From: Latrodectus hesperus
Taxonomy: Eukaryota > Arthropoda > Arachnida > Araneae > Theridiidae
Assembly: GCA_037975125.1 (NCBI GenBank)
Contig: CM075854.1
Location: forward strand, 65,413,571 to 65,477,570
Direction of reading: 5' to 3'
DNA length: 64,000 nt
The notes under the pieces were generated by a model. It did no database searches. It was not told the DNA's origin and saw only the letters and a list, made by a program, of their open reading frames with translations. The first letter of the stretch is position 1, and the number at the start of each line of letters is the position of its first letter. Positions 1 to 13,068 of the stretch are shown here, piece by piece. The position numbers and the translations under genes were made by a program.

Positions 1-323
1 ATGAATTTTTAAGATCTTTTAATAAAATTGTAAACTGTTTGTTTCGTCACATGATTAAGTCCTGCTTGATTTCTTGCCTTTGAAACACTTCCTTTGTTCT
101 TCTTAAGCACACGAGCAAGTTTTCTTTCTTCATATGGTGTTAACTTTTTCGGCCTACCATTCTTCTTTCACTTTCCATTTTTATAAGGATTTCTGATAAA
201 GTTTAAAACTGTATTGGGGCTCACCTGCAACAATCGAGCAATCTCTCTGACGCCTTTACCATCATTTTGACAGGCGGAAATTTGGCCTTTTTAAAAATCA
301 TTCAAAGGTATTCCTTTAGGCAT
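1..323 (-). pseudogene. Tc3-like (Tc1/mariner) transposase, N-terminal fragment, broken
   Basis: The minus strand read from the ATG at 323-321 begins MPKGIPLNDF and continues with a helix-turn-helix segment (GVREIARLLQVSPNTVLNFI). A GRPKKLTPYEERKLAR stretch and a second helical segment (KARNQAGLNHVTKQTVYNF) follow. This is the paired-type DNA-binding domain of Tc3-like Tc1/mariner transposases, which bind the terminal repeat. The reading frame holds stops at 291-293, 168-170 and 9-11, so it cannot make protein. The catalytic domain would lie to the left, outside the window. A candidate terminal repeat lies about 130 bases upstream of the ATG (around 450-473). I am confident of the family and of the decay. 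Whether the rest of the element survives outside the window cannot be seen. Confidence 0.85.
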
Positions 324-449
324 TTCTGAGAACGGAGAAACAGCGTAACTTTTAAACAAACTAGATTTCTTTGACAGAAAAGGATAAAACAAAATACAAA
401 ATCATTATTCAACTAAAAAACAATTCACTAAATTAAATATATTAGCAAG

Positions 450-473
450 TGTCCTTCTACTTTTTTTACACAT
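450..473 (-). repeat. Candidate terminal repeat of the Tc3-like element, duplicated at 891-909
   Basis: TGTCCTTCTACTTTTTTT at 450-467 sits where the 5' terminal repeat of the minus-strand Tc3-like transposase would be expected. A near-identical copy in the same orientation is at 891-909. The duplicate shows that this is a repeated sequence, but two copies in direct orientation are not what one simple inverted-repeat element gives. A second element end or a duplication is likely. Confidence 0.45.
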
Positions 474-475
474 CG

Positions 476-760
476 GAAATTATATATATAGCGCCCCCTG
501 TCTACAGCTCCACCCATGACGTCATCAACAAGGAATCAGTCTTTCTCCAGCAACCGTAGGAATGAGACGTATATCCATATGACTCTCATGTTTACCCTGT
601 TCCCTTTAACTTTATATGTTTAGATGTAATTTTGCTTTATTTGTAGTATATGCATCTGTGTTGTGCTCAAATTGTACCCTAAATTGTAATAAATTATTTT
701 GCGCTATTTAAGGAACTTATTTCTTCGTTCCTATTAAACCAGATAAGTGCTACATATATT
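476..760. other. GC-richer LTR-like block
   Basis: This block is visibly less AT-rich than its surroundings. It begins near GCGCCCCCTG (490-499), contains TGACGTCA-like sequence at 517-524, and has an AATAAA polyadenylation-type signal near 689. That arrangement resembles a solitary LTR, but no TG...CA boundaries with a target-site duplication could be fixed and no gag or pol sequence is present. It lies between the two direct copies of TGTCCTTCTAC, so it may be an insertion into a Tc3-like element end. The assignment is tentative. Confidence 0.3.
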
Positions 761-917
761 AATTTTCTTATTAATATTAGTGGTAGATGTTTAATTTTTT
801 CCTAAAATGAAAAAAGGGTCATTAAACTAAATCTGTATGAATATCTGGTAGCTAAGAGAAAATAAGAGATATTAATTGACAAAAAAACATTGTCCTTCTA
901 CTTTTTTACGCAGTCTT

Positions 918-930
918 ACTCTTTTATTGT
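918..930 (+). repeat. Left target-site duplication of SINE family 1
   Basis: ACTCTTTTATTGT, matched perfectly at 1235-1247. Confidence 0.93.
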
Positions 931-1234
931 GCCAAACGATTGGCTGAGTGGTTAGCGTTCCTGACTCCTGAGCTATTGGTCCCGGATTCGAATCCCGGTT
1001 CGGGCATGGATGTTTCTTTCCTTCTCTGTTCTCTCTGTCTTTTCTTCTGTGATGTTGTATGAAAGTGGCCCACCCTGCAAGCGGGTTTGTGGTGGTATGG
1101 CGCGGGTAACGCTACTCGCCTCCGTGACTTGGTTCACAGGTGCTCGCTGGGTAACGGTAAATGAGTAGCAGTTTCTGGCCTTGTTGCGGCATAGGGTTCA
1201 GTCACCCTTGTGTGCCGGCCATTGGATAAAAAAA
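931..1234 (+). mobile_element. tRNA-derived SINE (family 1) with 13-bp target-site duplication
   Basis: The head is tRNA-like. A-box TGGCTGAGTGG is at 941-951 and B-box GGATTCGAATCC at 984-995, spaced as in an internal RNA polymerase III promoter. A tRNA-unrelated body of about 230 bases follows (TGGCCCACCCTGCAAGCGGG onward, ending near GTGCCGGCCATTGG), then a short A-rich tail. ACTCTTTTATTGT flanks the element exactly at 918-930 and 1235-1247, the signature of LINE-mediated retroposition. The duplication has no mismatches, so the insertion is probably fairly recent. The element encodes no protein and relies on a LINE for reverse transcription. Confidence 0.93.
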
Positions 1235-1247
1235 ACTCTTTTATTGT
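1235..1247 (+). repeat. Right target-site duplication of SINE family 1
   Basis: ACTCTTTTATTGT, identical to 918-930. Confidence 0.93.
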
Positions 1248-4200
1248 ATTTCTCAAATATATTTAATTTTTATTTAAATTAAGAAAAAAACTTGTATCTT
1301 TTTTAAAATTTAACAGTATTTTTATATTTAATAATCTAGAAATATTATTGGCACATGCACTTTGGGTAGTTTCTTGCTTTAGCGTAATGGAAATGACTGT
1401 TCACGACAATTTCACATGTTTTAGAATTGTGCAAAATAAAATTGTTTTGTATTTGACATGTTAAATACAATAAAGCTTAATTTTACACAATTTGTCGATT
1501 TTTAACTACAAAAATACCAAATGTTTTTATTTGACAAATACAAAATAAATTTTGTTTTAAAAGAATTAAAATCAAACCATACATTCAAAATAAATACAAT
1601 AATTTCTAAGTTGATTATTCTTTTTCAAGAAATTATAAAAATATATTCTTAAAATATTTATTAATCTATAATAAAAAAACTACCGTTATTTTCAATTTAT
1701 CTGTTTAGAATTATACTTAGATAATTTGATATAATTTTACATTTTTGCCTAAAATTTATAAAAACTTAAATAATTCTGCAATTTGAGGGGAATCTGAATT
1801 CTTTTATATTATTTTTGTATCTCCTGTATTATTTAGTTTCCTATCACTTTAGTTAGGATAATTTAATTTGGATTTTATTGTATTCTTACCGCTCAGTTTG
1901 TATGGCATTGTATTATTAACGTGAACAATATGATACTGACCATTGATGTATAATTTGTGGATAGATGAGAATTTCTTTCGGTATGTAACTGTATCTTGAA
2001 TTTATATCTCGGGTTAGTCTATGTTTGACAGGCTCGCACTCACCGGGGAATTTACAGACTTCGATTAGGGATGACATGAACAGGGAGTTAATTACCTCTG
2101 GGATATACTTAATAGGGGAAGCATTTTTATTTGCTTGCGTAAGGGAAAAAAGTGAGAAAATATATTGGGATCAGCCACACTACAGGTCTAGTCAGGAGAT
2201 CTTTAAGGATTACGTGGTATATGAGATAAATTAAGATAAATAAAAAAATTTGACGTCATAGTTATATATAACTGACAAAATTTCTCAAAATAAACTCATA
2301 TAATAATAACTTGACATGATTATTTTCTCTATCATAAATTCTAACTATTTTCATATTGATTTTGTAAGATTTAGTTGAAATAGCAGTTCCTTTAAATCCG
2401 AAACTATTCCAAAGCTTTGACTTTATACCAGATTTTTTGGCAGTGTTTGGTTATTCTTATCGTAAAACACGTGTAATGAAATTAATAAGTATCTATACTT
2501 AAAAATATTGAAAATTCAAAACAAAATCAATTAACCTTTCAAGAATTTAAATTATAATAATACGATTTTTTTAAAAAAAATTGTAGATACATTATGAAAT
2601 ATGAATTAGAATTTGATCTATGAAATTAATTTATATGAAATTGATTAATGAGTTAATGATTTGAAAAGTTCTCTTTGAAAAAAATAAGCATTTTCAAAAA
2701 AATCCAATATAAGCAGTACATTTCATTATTTCAGTGCATATAAGCATCTATGAGATGAGAAACATTAATCTTTTGATTCAATAAATGTGTGCATGCAGCA
2801 TTTCACAACTTTTCCAGACATATTATAACAAAATTTGGTGAAGTTTAAAAATTTATTCGCACTAACTAAAAAAGAATGAAGTTCAATTAAGGATTTTTTA
2901 ACAATGAACGAAAAAGATATTCATCGCCTAAAAATAACTTTTAAATTACATTAAATTAATATTATATAATTATAAAAGTAAATTAAATTAAAATATTGAA
3001 TTATATAAAAAGGTTTATCGTTCTTTAAAGAAAATATTAATTTAAATTATCAAAAAAAGGAATTTGAAGGATAACATATTTTTTATTCCAAAAATTTGAA
3101 TTAATACTTACAAAGTTAGTACATAATTTATATGAAAAGGAAAAATACACTAAGATACGAATTCTTGAATGCACCGAATCATTTTCGAAATTTATACGAT
3201 TCATTTATGTATGGATTTTATTGTATTTCTAATTTTTGAACAGTGTGAAATATTTTTGAAAAGTAACAGTTGCATATTTTTAAATATTTAGTCTTATAGA
3301 CTCTTGGCTATTTCTAAACCCGCAATCGCTACTACATTATTCTTGTATTTACATAATATATTTCTTGCAAACATCCGAGTAGGCAGTGCACCCAAGTAGA
3401 GTGCACCACATGATAAATGTAGAAAGTGAAACGTTATCTTGTAACAAAACAGAGAGTGTCTTTTTGAAAGGATTTCTGCTTTCAAAGCGCATTAAGCAGA
3501 ATATAGAACAAGACCTCTTTGAAAGCCTCTTATTGTGTGAGTAATATTTAAGCAACAGAAATATTTTAAGCCTTAAATTATGTAGTAAGGATAAAATGAG
3601 ATTAAAATACGCAAATATCATTTTCAAAATCATTGGTACATTATTAATATCATTGGATTTAATGTTAAAATAAATAGTCTGTATTAGAATTTCTAAGCTA
3701 GGCTGTCTTTTAAGCTATTTTATATATTATTAGGTTTTATACCATATAATTTATAGCAATTTTTAAAAACAGATTACAACTGAATTTAATCATTGTACGT
3801 GAAACAGTGATTGTTATATTTTGTATGTAAATGTATTCAAATCCATCATAAATAATTTGCAATTTTCAAAGGAATTAGGAACTTTATTAAATATCTCCAT
3901 TTTACGTATATTCAATGTTGCTGATAAGTAAAGCTTTAGTTTTATTTGATGTAAGCACGAAATATATAAATTCAGAAAAAAAATTTCAAATTTTTTTCTC
4001 CACGAAATTCTTGTTAGTTCATATTTTCGTCCCTAGAACAATAGATCATTGCTTATTAAAATCTAAATATTTCATCGTGAATTTTATAGCATGGAAAATA
4101 TTAAAGATTATTTTAAAAAATTATATTCATTTAAATATAGATATGGAAATTGGCAAAATCAAATCTATCTCATAATAGGTAAGTCATATGGTAAGAATCA

Positions 4201-4575
4201 AATTATAATTATATGAAGTTTAGAACATCCATGTGCATGAAATATGATGTATATCCTACAATATATATCTTAGTATATAAGTTCTTTCACTCAAAGAATT
4301 ATCTATTTTTATTATAAATGTATTGTTAGTATTATGCATATACATACATTAATTAAACATTAATTATCACTTATTGATTTTTAACAATTTTATCTACAAT
4401 AGCAATTATTATGGTTAACAATAACAATTATTATTTATTACAAAATTATTTCAAATTATAAATAAAGAAATTTGAAAAAGTACGTAAAATGCATAATATA
4501 TAATTGGATATTGTTTGTAATGATTGTAAGTTTGTGTTATAATTTGTTATAAAAAAATTCAAATTATATTTATAT
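1248..4575. other. AT-rich non-coding stretch
   Basis: I see no supportable gene here. The only segment with denser codon-like composition is 2025-2234. It is preceded by a possible splice acceptor (TTTGACAG ending at 2031) and stays open for about 68 codons to a TAA at 2232-2234. It resembles nothing I recognise. Everything else is A/T runs with frequent stops in all frames. Confidence 0.6.
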
Positions 4576-4578
4576 ACA

Positions 4579-4580
4579 CG

Positions 4581-4659
<79 letters not shown>

Positions 4660-4671
4660 TGTGTGTGTTTG
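4579..4671. repeat. Compound microsatellite (CA)n-(TA)n-(TG)n
   Basis: An alternating CA tract (about 4579-4591) runs into a long TA array (4592-4656) and then a TG tract (4657-4671). The outer tracts are complementary, so the whole block is a near-perfect inverted repeat able to fold into a hairpin or cruciform. Confidence 0.95.
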
Positions 4672-5439
4672 TTTGTGTAATAGTTAAGCTGTTCTTGTTT
4701 TGTTTGCTTTTTTAAAATTTTATACGAAATATCAGTTTGTGAGTTTATATTTTAATGACATTTAAAAATAATTAAATATATATTTTAAGTATATAATAAT
4801 TTCTAAAAATTGAAGACGCAGATTATTGGCAAGAAAAATGCAAAATATTCATAAGAATTGCTTTGATTGACACTAGATGTGGAAAAATGAAGCAACTTTA
4901 TCTATACATAAAAATTTAAAAAAATTAAATTTACATATAATATTAAATTTCCATAAAAGGACGTCATATTGGTATATTTTACAAAAAGGTGTTTAAGGCC
5001 AAAATAAACAAAAACGATAGTGTATTAAGTGATTTTTTGTTTGTTATGACATTAATAGTATGAAATTTTTTCTGATCTTTCTATGTAAATGAGAATTATA
5101 CGTAACACTTATACACAAAATTTACAATACTTAACTATGGTTTCTATGATGTAATTAACCACTGCTGGATCAAAAATTTGCTATTCCCTCTGTAGTGCAT
5201 CAGTTGTTAAGAAGTTAAAGCAGGTCTGTGAGACCAGCTTGTAATTAAAAAACGTAAACAGGACATGACTGAGTCCATAACAAAAATCTTCATTGCAATT
5301 CAATTCGAGTAAATTCGATGACAAATACACATGCGTAATTTACTTTATCGCTAAATAGCTCTCAGCGATTGTCATCGCTATATCAATATACTCTATCAAA
5401 ATGCGCGCTTTGCCATCTATTAAAAATGAAATACTAATT
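4672..5439. other. AT-rich stretch, possible decayed transposon end on the right
   Basis: No open frame or signature could be supported. From about 5150 the composition becomes slightly richer in G and C and may be the 3' part of the decayed transposase described at 5440-6080. Confidence 0.4.
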
Positions 5440-6080
5440 GCCACAGCATACTCTCAAATGATAGAGTCACAAATTTATAACAAAGTCATACATTAGTCAT
5501 AAATCCTCGTATGCAGATATGTAGATCAGTGCGAAATTCTTTCCGAGACTGCAACCCACCATGAAATTTAGAATGTTGTGACAGATATCTCTACATCTAT
5601 TTCTCATCAGACTCTTATGTAATTATAATCTGTTTCTAGGACAAATCTTGCCACACATTTAAAATTAATTTTGCCCCAACAAGAAATAATCCAAATGGCG
5701 AGTTGCCAATGCAACCATAATCGTACTGTTCTGGAATAGACTCATAAAAGAACTTAAAGCTAGAAGGTACCCGAACATATTACATTATTGAGTAACCTTC
5801 TGCGTCAGTAATAGCAGTTATTGTCTTATCAAAAACCATTTCAGTCATAGATTTTCATACGAGTTAAGATAGCTTTTACGATGGTCGTAACAATTGAACG
5901 ACTACATACATTTCTACGAACTATTTTTGAATTTTTAAAAGAGTTGACTAGGAATTGCTTCCATAAGCTCGAAATGATGGAACCATAAATGCAGAAAAAT
6001 CAAGCAACATTTGTTATTGATTTTCCTGCTTCAAAGCATCTGATAAGCAAACCGGAACTCAGAAAATTTCATACATCTTT
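5440..6080 (-). pseudogene. Heavily decayed Tc1-like transposase
   Basis: The minus strand around 6070-5970 reads CFEAGKSITNVA and then GSIISSLWKQF in one frame. This matches the first helix-turn-helix of Tc1-like transposases. Further downstream on that strand, near 5560-5500, EFRTDLHICIRG fits the conserved stretch after the VWGGI-type strand of the catalytic core. Many stops and frame changes separate the two. The order and rough spacing agree with an old, inactive copy. The match is by eye and each piece is weak; together they are moderately convincing. Confidence 0.45.
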
Positions 6081-6419
6081 TGGTAGCTAATGAAACATAC
6101 GTGCTTGAAAATTAATTATTCAAAATTTATAATCATGTTCTATCCACTCATATATGCAACTTTGGCAATTCTGAAAAATACTGACTTCATAAGCGACTAT
6201 CTTTTATTGTATTAGATACTGTAGTTGACTGTATGTTCAGTTTTACGTGTGTCCATCCTCTTTTTCAAGTGGTTTCAGTCTCTTTAATTGGCTTCTGGAA
6301 ATCAACATTTTCCTTCGCATATGTAATTTTTGATATTGAGTTTGTTAAGTTGAGAAGGAAGTATATTAGATTATTATTAATGCATATATACTTATACACA
6401 TACATGCATTATATATATT

Positions 6420-7874
<1,455 letters not shown>

Positions 7875-8806
7875 TGTTTTTAGTATGATATAGGCCCTCA
7901 TCATACTGCAATCGTTGCTTCTCACCATCTTTCATACTTATCATCAAATTGTCTGAAGTTCTAGAAATAAGAGTGCCTATTCCTCAATCAGCATATGTTT
8001 CAGCTGTTGGGTATTCTACAGAAGACTTAATAATGCCGAAAGATGTCTCTTCAATGCATACATATTCTATGGGATTTTACTTTAAATCCCACAGAATATG
8101 TATGGAAGTACGCTGCTCAATCCATTCGAGTGGTATCTTCTTCTTAAAGTAGCTGCCGTTCGGAATTTCAGTGTGGCTATACATTGTCATCCATAAAAAG
8201 AAAGCCTGCTTCAAGGGCATCTCGGAACGAACTCACATAACGAAGAATCAATTTTTACAATAGTGATCTCCGATAATAGAGCCTCTGTTGAAAATGTGGA
8301 GCTCAGTCCACCCATTCATCATAATGTATCAAGAGATAACAACTGCGGGATCACTATAACCATCTATTTCCGTGATGTTACTGGAATAAAACTGCGTCAC
8401 CACTCTAACAGCCAACTACTGTTGAGAATTTCTTAAGTAACAAACACTGTTCAAGATGGTGTGTGAATAGGGCACCTTTGTGAAGGCTCCTGGTAAACCA
8501 CCAGACTTATAGACTCCTTGTTGTGCACAGTTGCTGAGCAATGGTACTTGCTGACTTGTGTTGAAATCTTTTCAGCTGCAGAATGTTATATCTGTCATCC
8601 ACTGTTGTTGTTTTCTTGGGCCGGCCACAAGTAAACTTTCTAACAACTGTTTTTATGGTTTGGAATGCTTTCCAAATGTGCGAAATCAAACTTTTCTAGA
8701 TTTTGAACTCTTAAGCTATACTGATCGCACTACACCCCTCCTCCAGCTTTCCAATGATTCTTTTACTTATGAAGTGATCCAGAGGATTTCTTCTAGCCGT
8801 ATGTCA
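7875..8806 (-). pseudogene. Tc1-like transposase, near full-length span, decayed
   Basis: On the minus strand the N-terminus near 8806-8690 reads RRNPLDHFISKRIIGKLEEG, then a helix-turn-helix ending SLISHIWKAFQT. The linker CGRPKKTTTVDDRYNILQLKR and KSASTIAQQLCT (8640-8520) are typical of one arthropod Tc1 subfamily. Further on come GWTELHIFNRGSIIGDHYC (about 8310-8260) and FMDDN (about 8195), which carries the second catalytic Asp. EATIAV near 7915 matches the usual C-terminus. Stops and frame changes interrupt it throughout. The 5' part is best preserved, as an open stretch at 8507-8689. Open frames on the plus strand here are shadows. Confidence 0.82.
8057..8104. repeat. Short hairpin inside the Tc1 relic
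   Basis: 21-base arms at 8057-8077 and 8084-8104 (CATACATATTCTATGGGATTT and its complement) differ at one position and are separated by a 6-base loop. Confidence 0.85.
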
Positions 8807-10433
8807 AGAAAAAAACTCCCTTGCACTTGCAGCGAATGTTTTAATTGGGTGTCCACCCTTCCTTTTATTGTAGTTTTGAGTTACACGCACTGACCGACCA
8901 CGAGTATTTAGCGTACATCATGCCTCTCAAGTTCATGTCTGTCAATTTAAAATATACATTTTTGTTTAAGTTATCACACCAGTGTGTGTGTGCGTTAAAA
9001 ATTAATCTGGCTTGCAAAATTTGCATATTTATCTTACGCGTACTTATATATTTCAGGAATGATAACATCAATATATTAATATTTAAAAGCTATAATATTA
9101 GATTTAAAGAGATGCGTAATAATACTGAGCAAAAATATTATTTTTCATAATTTTTACATTGAATTACTTCGTTAAAACATCCTTTATCTCTAAACAATAA
9201 TAAAATATTCATTATTTTCCCAACTTATTCATATCCTTTTGCTTGTAAATGTTCACATCTTTTTGGAAAGAGATTCAACCATCGCAGATCAAGAGTAACG
9301 GCATAATGATTCTAATTGAGTGGAAGACAGTAAGCTAACAGCTCAAAAACATAATTAAGCGATTCTTATACGAAGCGATGTAAGGCGGTTACATTAATTG
9401 TCTTTGATAAAATTCCACATCTTTAAACATGGATTCAATCCCTTGGCTCATTAGAACTTACTCAAGCGTATTAATTAGCAAATTAATAGAAAGGAAAAAA
9501 GTCAGCGCACAAAATAAATAATAAATAATTTAGAATAGAATAGAACAAATAAAAGGGTGTGATATGTCTTTGTAGTAGCTAATTATAACGGATACAACGG
9601 GAATCAATTGAAAGATAATTTAAGGCATTGGCCTAAAATGTTAGAATGTTGTTTACGAAGAAATTGTTTCCTATTTTTTGATTGACTTTTAAAAATTAAG
9701 TTTTGCAATTTATAAATATACTTTTGTTATAAGAAATTATTTTTTCAAGACTATAAAGGTTAACATTTTTATAACATTATTATAATTTTTAAATAATCTG
9801 AAGAAAATTGTAAAAATAGCAAACTTAACTTAAAAATGTAAGTAAAAGTAAATACAAAAATTTTAATTTACAAGGTTATTTTTAATTACTCCTAATTATA
9901 TGTGATTATGAAAAATACATTATTTAGTACTTGAAATATAAAACTGAATCTGAAATTTTAGATTATTTTTAGCTCAAAATGTTTAGTTGAAATTCAAATT
10001 GTTATTTTCAGGAAAAAATCTTTCATTCAATAAATCTATAAAAACGTAAATAAATTTAATGCACAAATCTAAACAATAAATGATTAAACATACATTTAAC
10101 GATTTTTAAATATTAAATTAAAATATTTTATTGCTGCTTTTAAAAGAGTAATTTTAATGTTATTTTTTCTTTTTACGCATAATGTTTCATATATAAGTAC
10201 ATATAATTTTCGTTATTTATATCTTACAGGGATTAATAGATAAATTTGCTAAAATGGAGCATTTATTTTATTCCCAGTTATAACATAAGTCTCCTCGCAA
10301 ATTTTATCATTTGATGATTCTACAAATTTGTAATATTTTAACTAACATTCTTAAAAATAGTTGATAGTGAAATAATAGTTTACTAAGGGATGATGATAAT
10401 GTAGTGTTCATAAAGTACATGCAAAATCCCTAA
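8807..10433. other. AT-rich stretch; possible outer part of the Tc1 relic at the left
   Basis: Bases 8807-8960 are moderately complex and may be the untranslated end of the transposon at 7875-8806, but no terminal repeat pair was identified. The rest is A/T-rich with no supportable gene. A B-box-like GGATTCAATCCC near 9430 lacks a matching A-box. Confidence 0.45.
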
Positions 10434-10640
10434 ATGTTTTTAAAGCTGTCGAAGAGAACCCTGGCTATCTCAACAGCTTTATCTGTAACAAGAAGCTCCA
10501 AAAGATCCCCTATGCTGATTTAAAATGCTTGTCCCGCACTGCTGGACAGCTGAAGATGTGTGGTGGAAAAAGTTGAGTGTTATCCGGGCAGTGAGGACAA
10601 CGCCTGGTGTAAAATTTACATGGTAGTCATGAATAATCAG
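10434..10640 (-). pseudogene. LINE (non-LTR retrotransposon) 3' coding end
   Basis: The minus strand reads RRCPHCPDNTQLFPPHIFSC followed by PAVRDKHF. This is the CCHC zinc-knuckle-like motif that closes the ORF2 of Jockey/I-type LINEs. After a +1 shift it continues GDLLELLVTDKAVEIARVLF and DSFKNI to a stop, the usual ending of such proteins. Only about 65 codons remain and the rest of the element is absent, as expected for a strongly 5'-truncated or eroded copy. The family call rests on motif order; the exact clade is uncertain. Confidence 0.7.
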
Positions 10641-10901
10641 GAGGGGGAATTGTTATGAAATCCAAGCTTTAAAGAAGAATATAAGATCAAATTTATAAAA
10701 TTATAAGTATATATCAAGGATATTACGCAACGTTTTCACAAATTCTACTGTCCAAAAGACATAAGAAATTAAAAAGTAAAGGTTCATCAAAACCAACTCT
10801 TTCATTTCATATGCTATCCTATTATTTAAAGATTTTAACGATATAATTTACATAAGTTAATCTGAAATTAATATCTTTAATTTATATACAAGCTATTTGG
10901 T

Positions 10902-10903
<2 letters not shown>

Positions 10904-10978
<75 letters not shown>
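10904..10978. repeat. (TA)n microsatellite
   Basis: 75 bases of TA. Confidence 0.97.
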
Positions 10979-10980
<2 letters not shown>

Positions 10981-12867
10981 TAGTTTTCAGACAAGTATGG
11001 TAAACAGTGTTCGTATGTTGTAAAACTTTTTTAAACAAAAAACTGAGTTGTGAAATATTTGCATTTGGATTTTATTGAATAACTTAGCACTTTATATATT
11101 AGTAAATGGTATACAATAAATTGTTCAGTACTTTGTGTGTCGCACTTTGATACATATAAACAAGGATAATTATTTTGCAAAATTTTAGATGTAAGAGAAG
11201 TATTTCTCGATAGAATTTTTATAAAAACAGAGAATAATGTATTAACATATGTTATTAAAGTTTACATAATCCCCTTTACTATTTACGTGTTTCTATGCAT
11301 TTAGTGCTATTTATATTAATCTGCACTCATTATTTTCATATTAAAAATGTACCTGCATTCTTTAATGCTGCATGACTAAATTTAATGCTCCTTCTTAAAA
11401 AATTAAATAATTGTACTCAAAACTGTTGATTTGTAAAGAAATTTAAAGGCTTGAATAATTTGAAATTCCATATGTCAATGATCAAATTAAATATTTAAAA
11501 TAAGACCTCTATATTTAAAACAAGTTTAAATTCTTAAAATATTTAAAAACATATGAAATATACGTGAATATTTTAATTTTTAATACTTGTAATTTAATCA
11601 ATAACTGACAAATAATCTGTAATAAATTGCTATTTTTTATGAACAAGTACCAATTCTAAGCACATTAATAAAACATCAAACATTTTCTCTTAAATTGATC
11701 TTATAAAATTAAAATTTGTATAATTTTGAAGAAATTTTTTATAAATACACCTAAAATTTTGTAAATGCATTTTCCCTTAGAAACTTTCATTGGGTATTAT
11801 ATATATATATAACTTTATATCTCTAAAAGAAAATTTAATTATTCCCTAAATTAATGTAGTCTAAAAAGTTTTATAGCATTATTATTATACTTTAATTCTT
11901 TAATTTATGTTTTTGAAATATATCACACGCATAAATAAAATATATTGCGGTATTTCAAATGAAAGTAGGTTTTAAAACCTACTGCGATAGAGTTGATTTA
12001 TTTGCTTCAGAATTATCTAGAGATATTATTTGAGGATTAATTTCTGATATTTTTACAAATTTTGAAATAACTTAAATATTTTTATTCGTCTGAAAGAAAT
12101 ATTCGAGGAATAAAGTCCACAGAGAATAATTACGATATTTATTTTTTTTATGTGAAGTGAAGTGCTTTCATCTATAGGACTATATTAGCTATGTATTGCT
12201 TTAAGACAAATAAATATTAAATATATTAATAAAGAAGTGTTTGCTTATAAAAAAAAGATGATATGTATTCCGCTTACATTTTTCAGTGATTAAGGATTTG
12301 TTTATATGCATAAGTATTTCCAAATCAGTAATTATTTCGAAAGATGGAAAATGCAAATGCTTTTATATCCCTATCAAGAAGTATTTGTTTCTAAAAACTA
12401 TAAATCATCAGTAATAAGCGTGGAAAAATTATCAATGGTAATAGAAAAACAATAATCGAGAATTCTTTATAAGCTTTAAATTTCTATGAAATCTCAAATT
12501 TAATTTCTTTTTTAAATTAAAAAATAAATATAGTGAAGAAATACATTACTATTTTTATGTGTCTGTCTGTGCGTTTGTTTTTTTTAATGTACTTCCAAAT
12601 GAAGTTTGGAATAAAAATAAAAGCATGGATGAATTAATACGTTTTATATTTTGATAAATTTTGTATTTATGCGCCTTTATTTTGCATATAATGTTCGTAA
12701 ATACATTTGAATTGAAATTTTAGATTCTTCTATAGTTAAAAACATTTTAAAACATATCAACCAAAAATATATATTAAAATATATACACAATATATATGAT
12801 ATGTAAATTATGCTATTCGGTTAATGAATGAACCATGTGAATGGTAAGAAGCCTCCAGAAAGTCGAA
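10979..12867. other. AT-rich non-coding stretch
   Basis: No gene, RNA or element boundary seen. A short TATA tract at about 11799-11812 is the only simple repeat. Confidence 0.6.
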
Positions 12868-12880
12868 TAATATTTATTAG
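12868..12880 (+). repeat. Left target-site duplication of SINE family 2
   Basis: TAATATTTATTAG, identical to 13056-13068. Confidence 0.92.
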
Positions 12881-13055
12881 TTTGTGTGTTTATCGCTCAA
12901 CGCTCATTTTTTGCACACGAGGGCTAATTAGACCGGGACCTACGGTTTAAAGTGGATTCCGAACTTCTACAAACATCCATGCCCAAGGTCGGACTCGAAC
13001 CCACGAACTGTTGAACCAAAGGTAAGAGCGCTAACCATTCGGCTGCCAGCTCGGC
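12881..13055 (-). mobile_element. tRNA-derived SINE (family 2) with 13-bp target-site duplication
   Basis: On the minus strand a tRNA-like head carries an A-box (GGCAGCCGAATGG, about 13037-13049) and a B-box GGGTTCGAGTCC (plus-strand 12991-13002). The junction GGGCATGGATGTTT (12971-12984) follows, then a short tail quite different from the body of the SINE at 931-1234. TAATATTTATTAG flanks the element at 12868-12880 and 13056-13068 with no mismatch. It is a short, non-coding, polymerase III-type retroposon. The head and the 14-base junction are shared with family 1, so the two families probably descend from one tRNA-derived head. Confidence 0.92.
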
Positions 13056-13068
13056 TAATATTTATTAG
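13056..13068 (+). repeat. Right target-site duplication of SINE family 2
   Basis: TAATATTTATTAG, identical to 12868-12880. Confidence 0.92.

Noticed and set aside
941..1010. A functional tRNA gene
   Set aside because: A- and B-boxes are good, but the sequence does not fold as a full cloverleaf by eye. It is part of a 304-base retroposon bounded by a target duplication.
9425..9440. B-box-like GGATTCAATCCC
   Set aside because: No A-box at the right distance and no flanking duplication.
12985..13055. A minus-strand tRNA gene
   Set aside because: Same reasons; it is the head of the SINE at 12881-13055.
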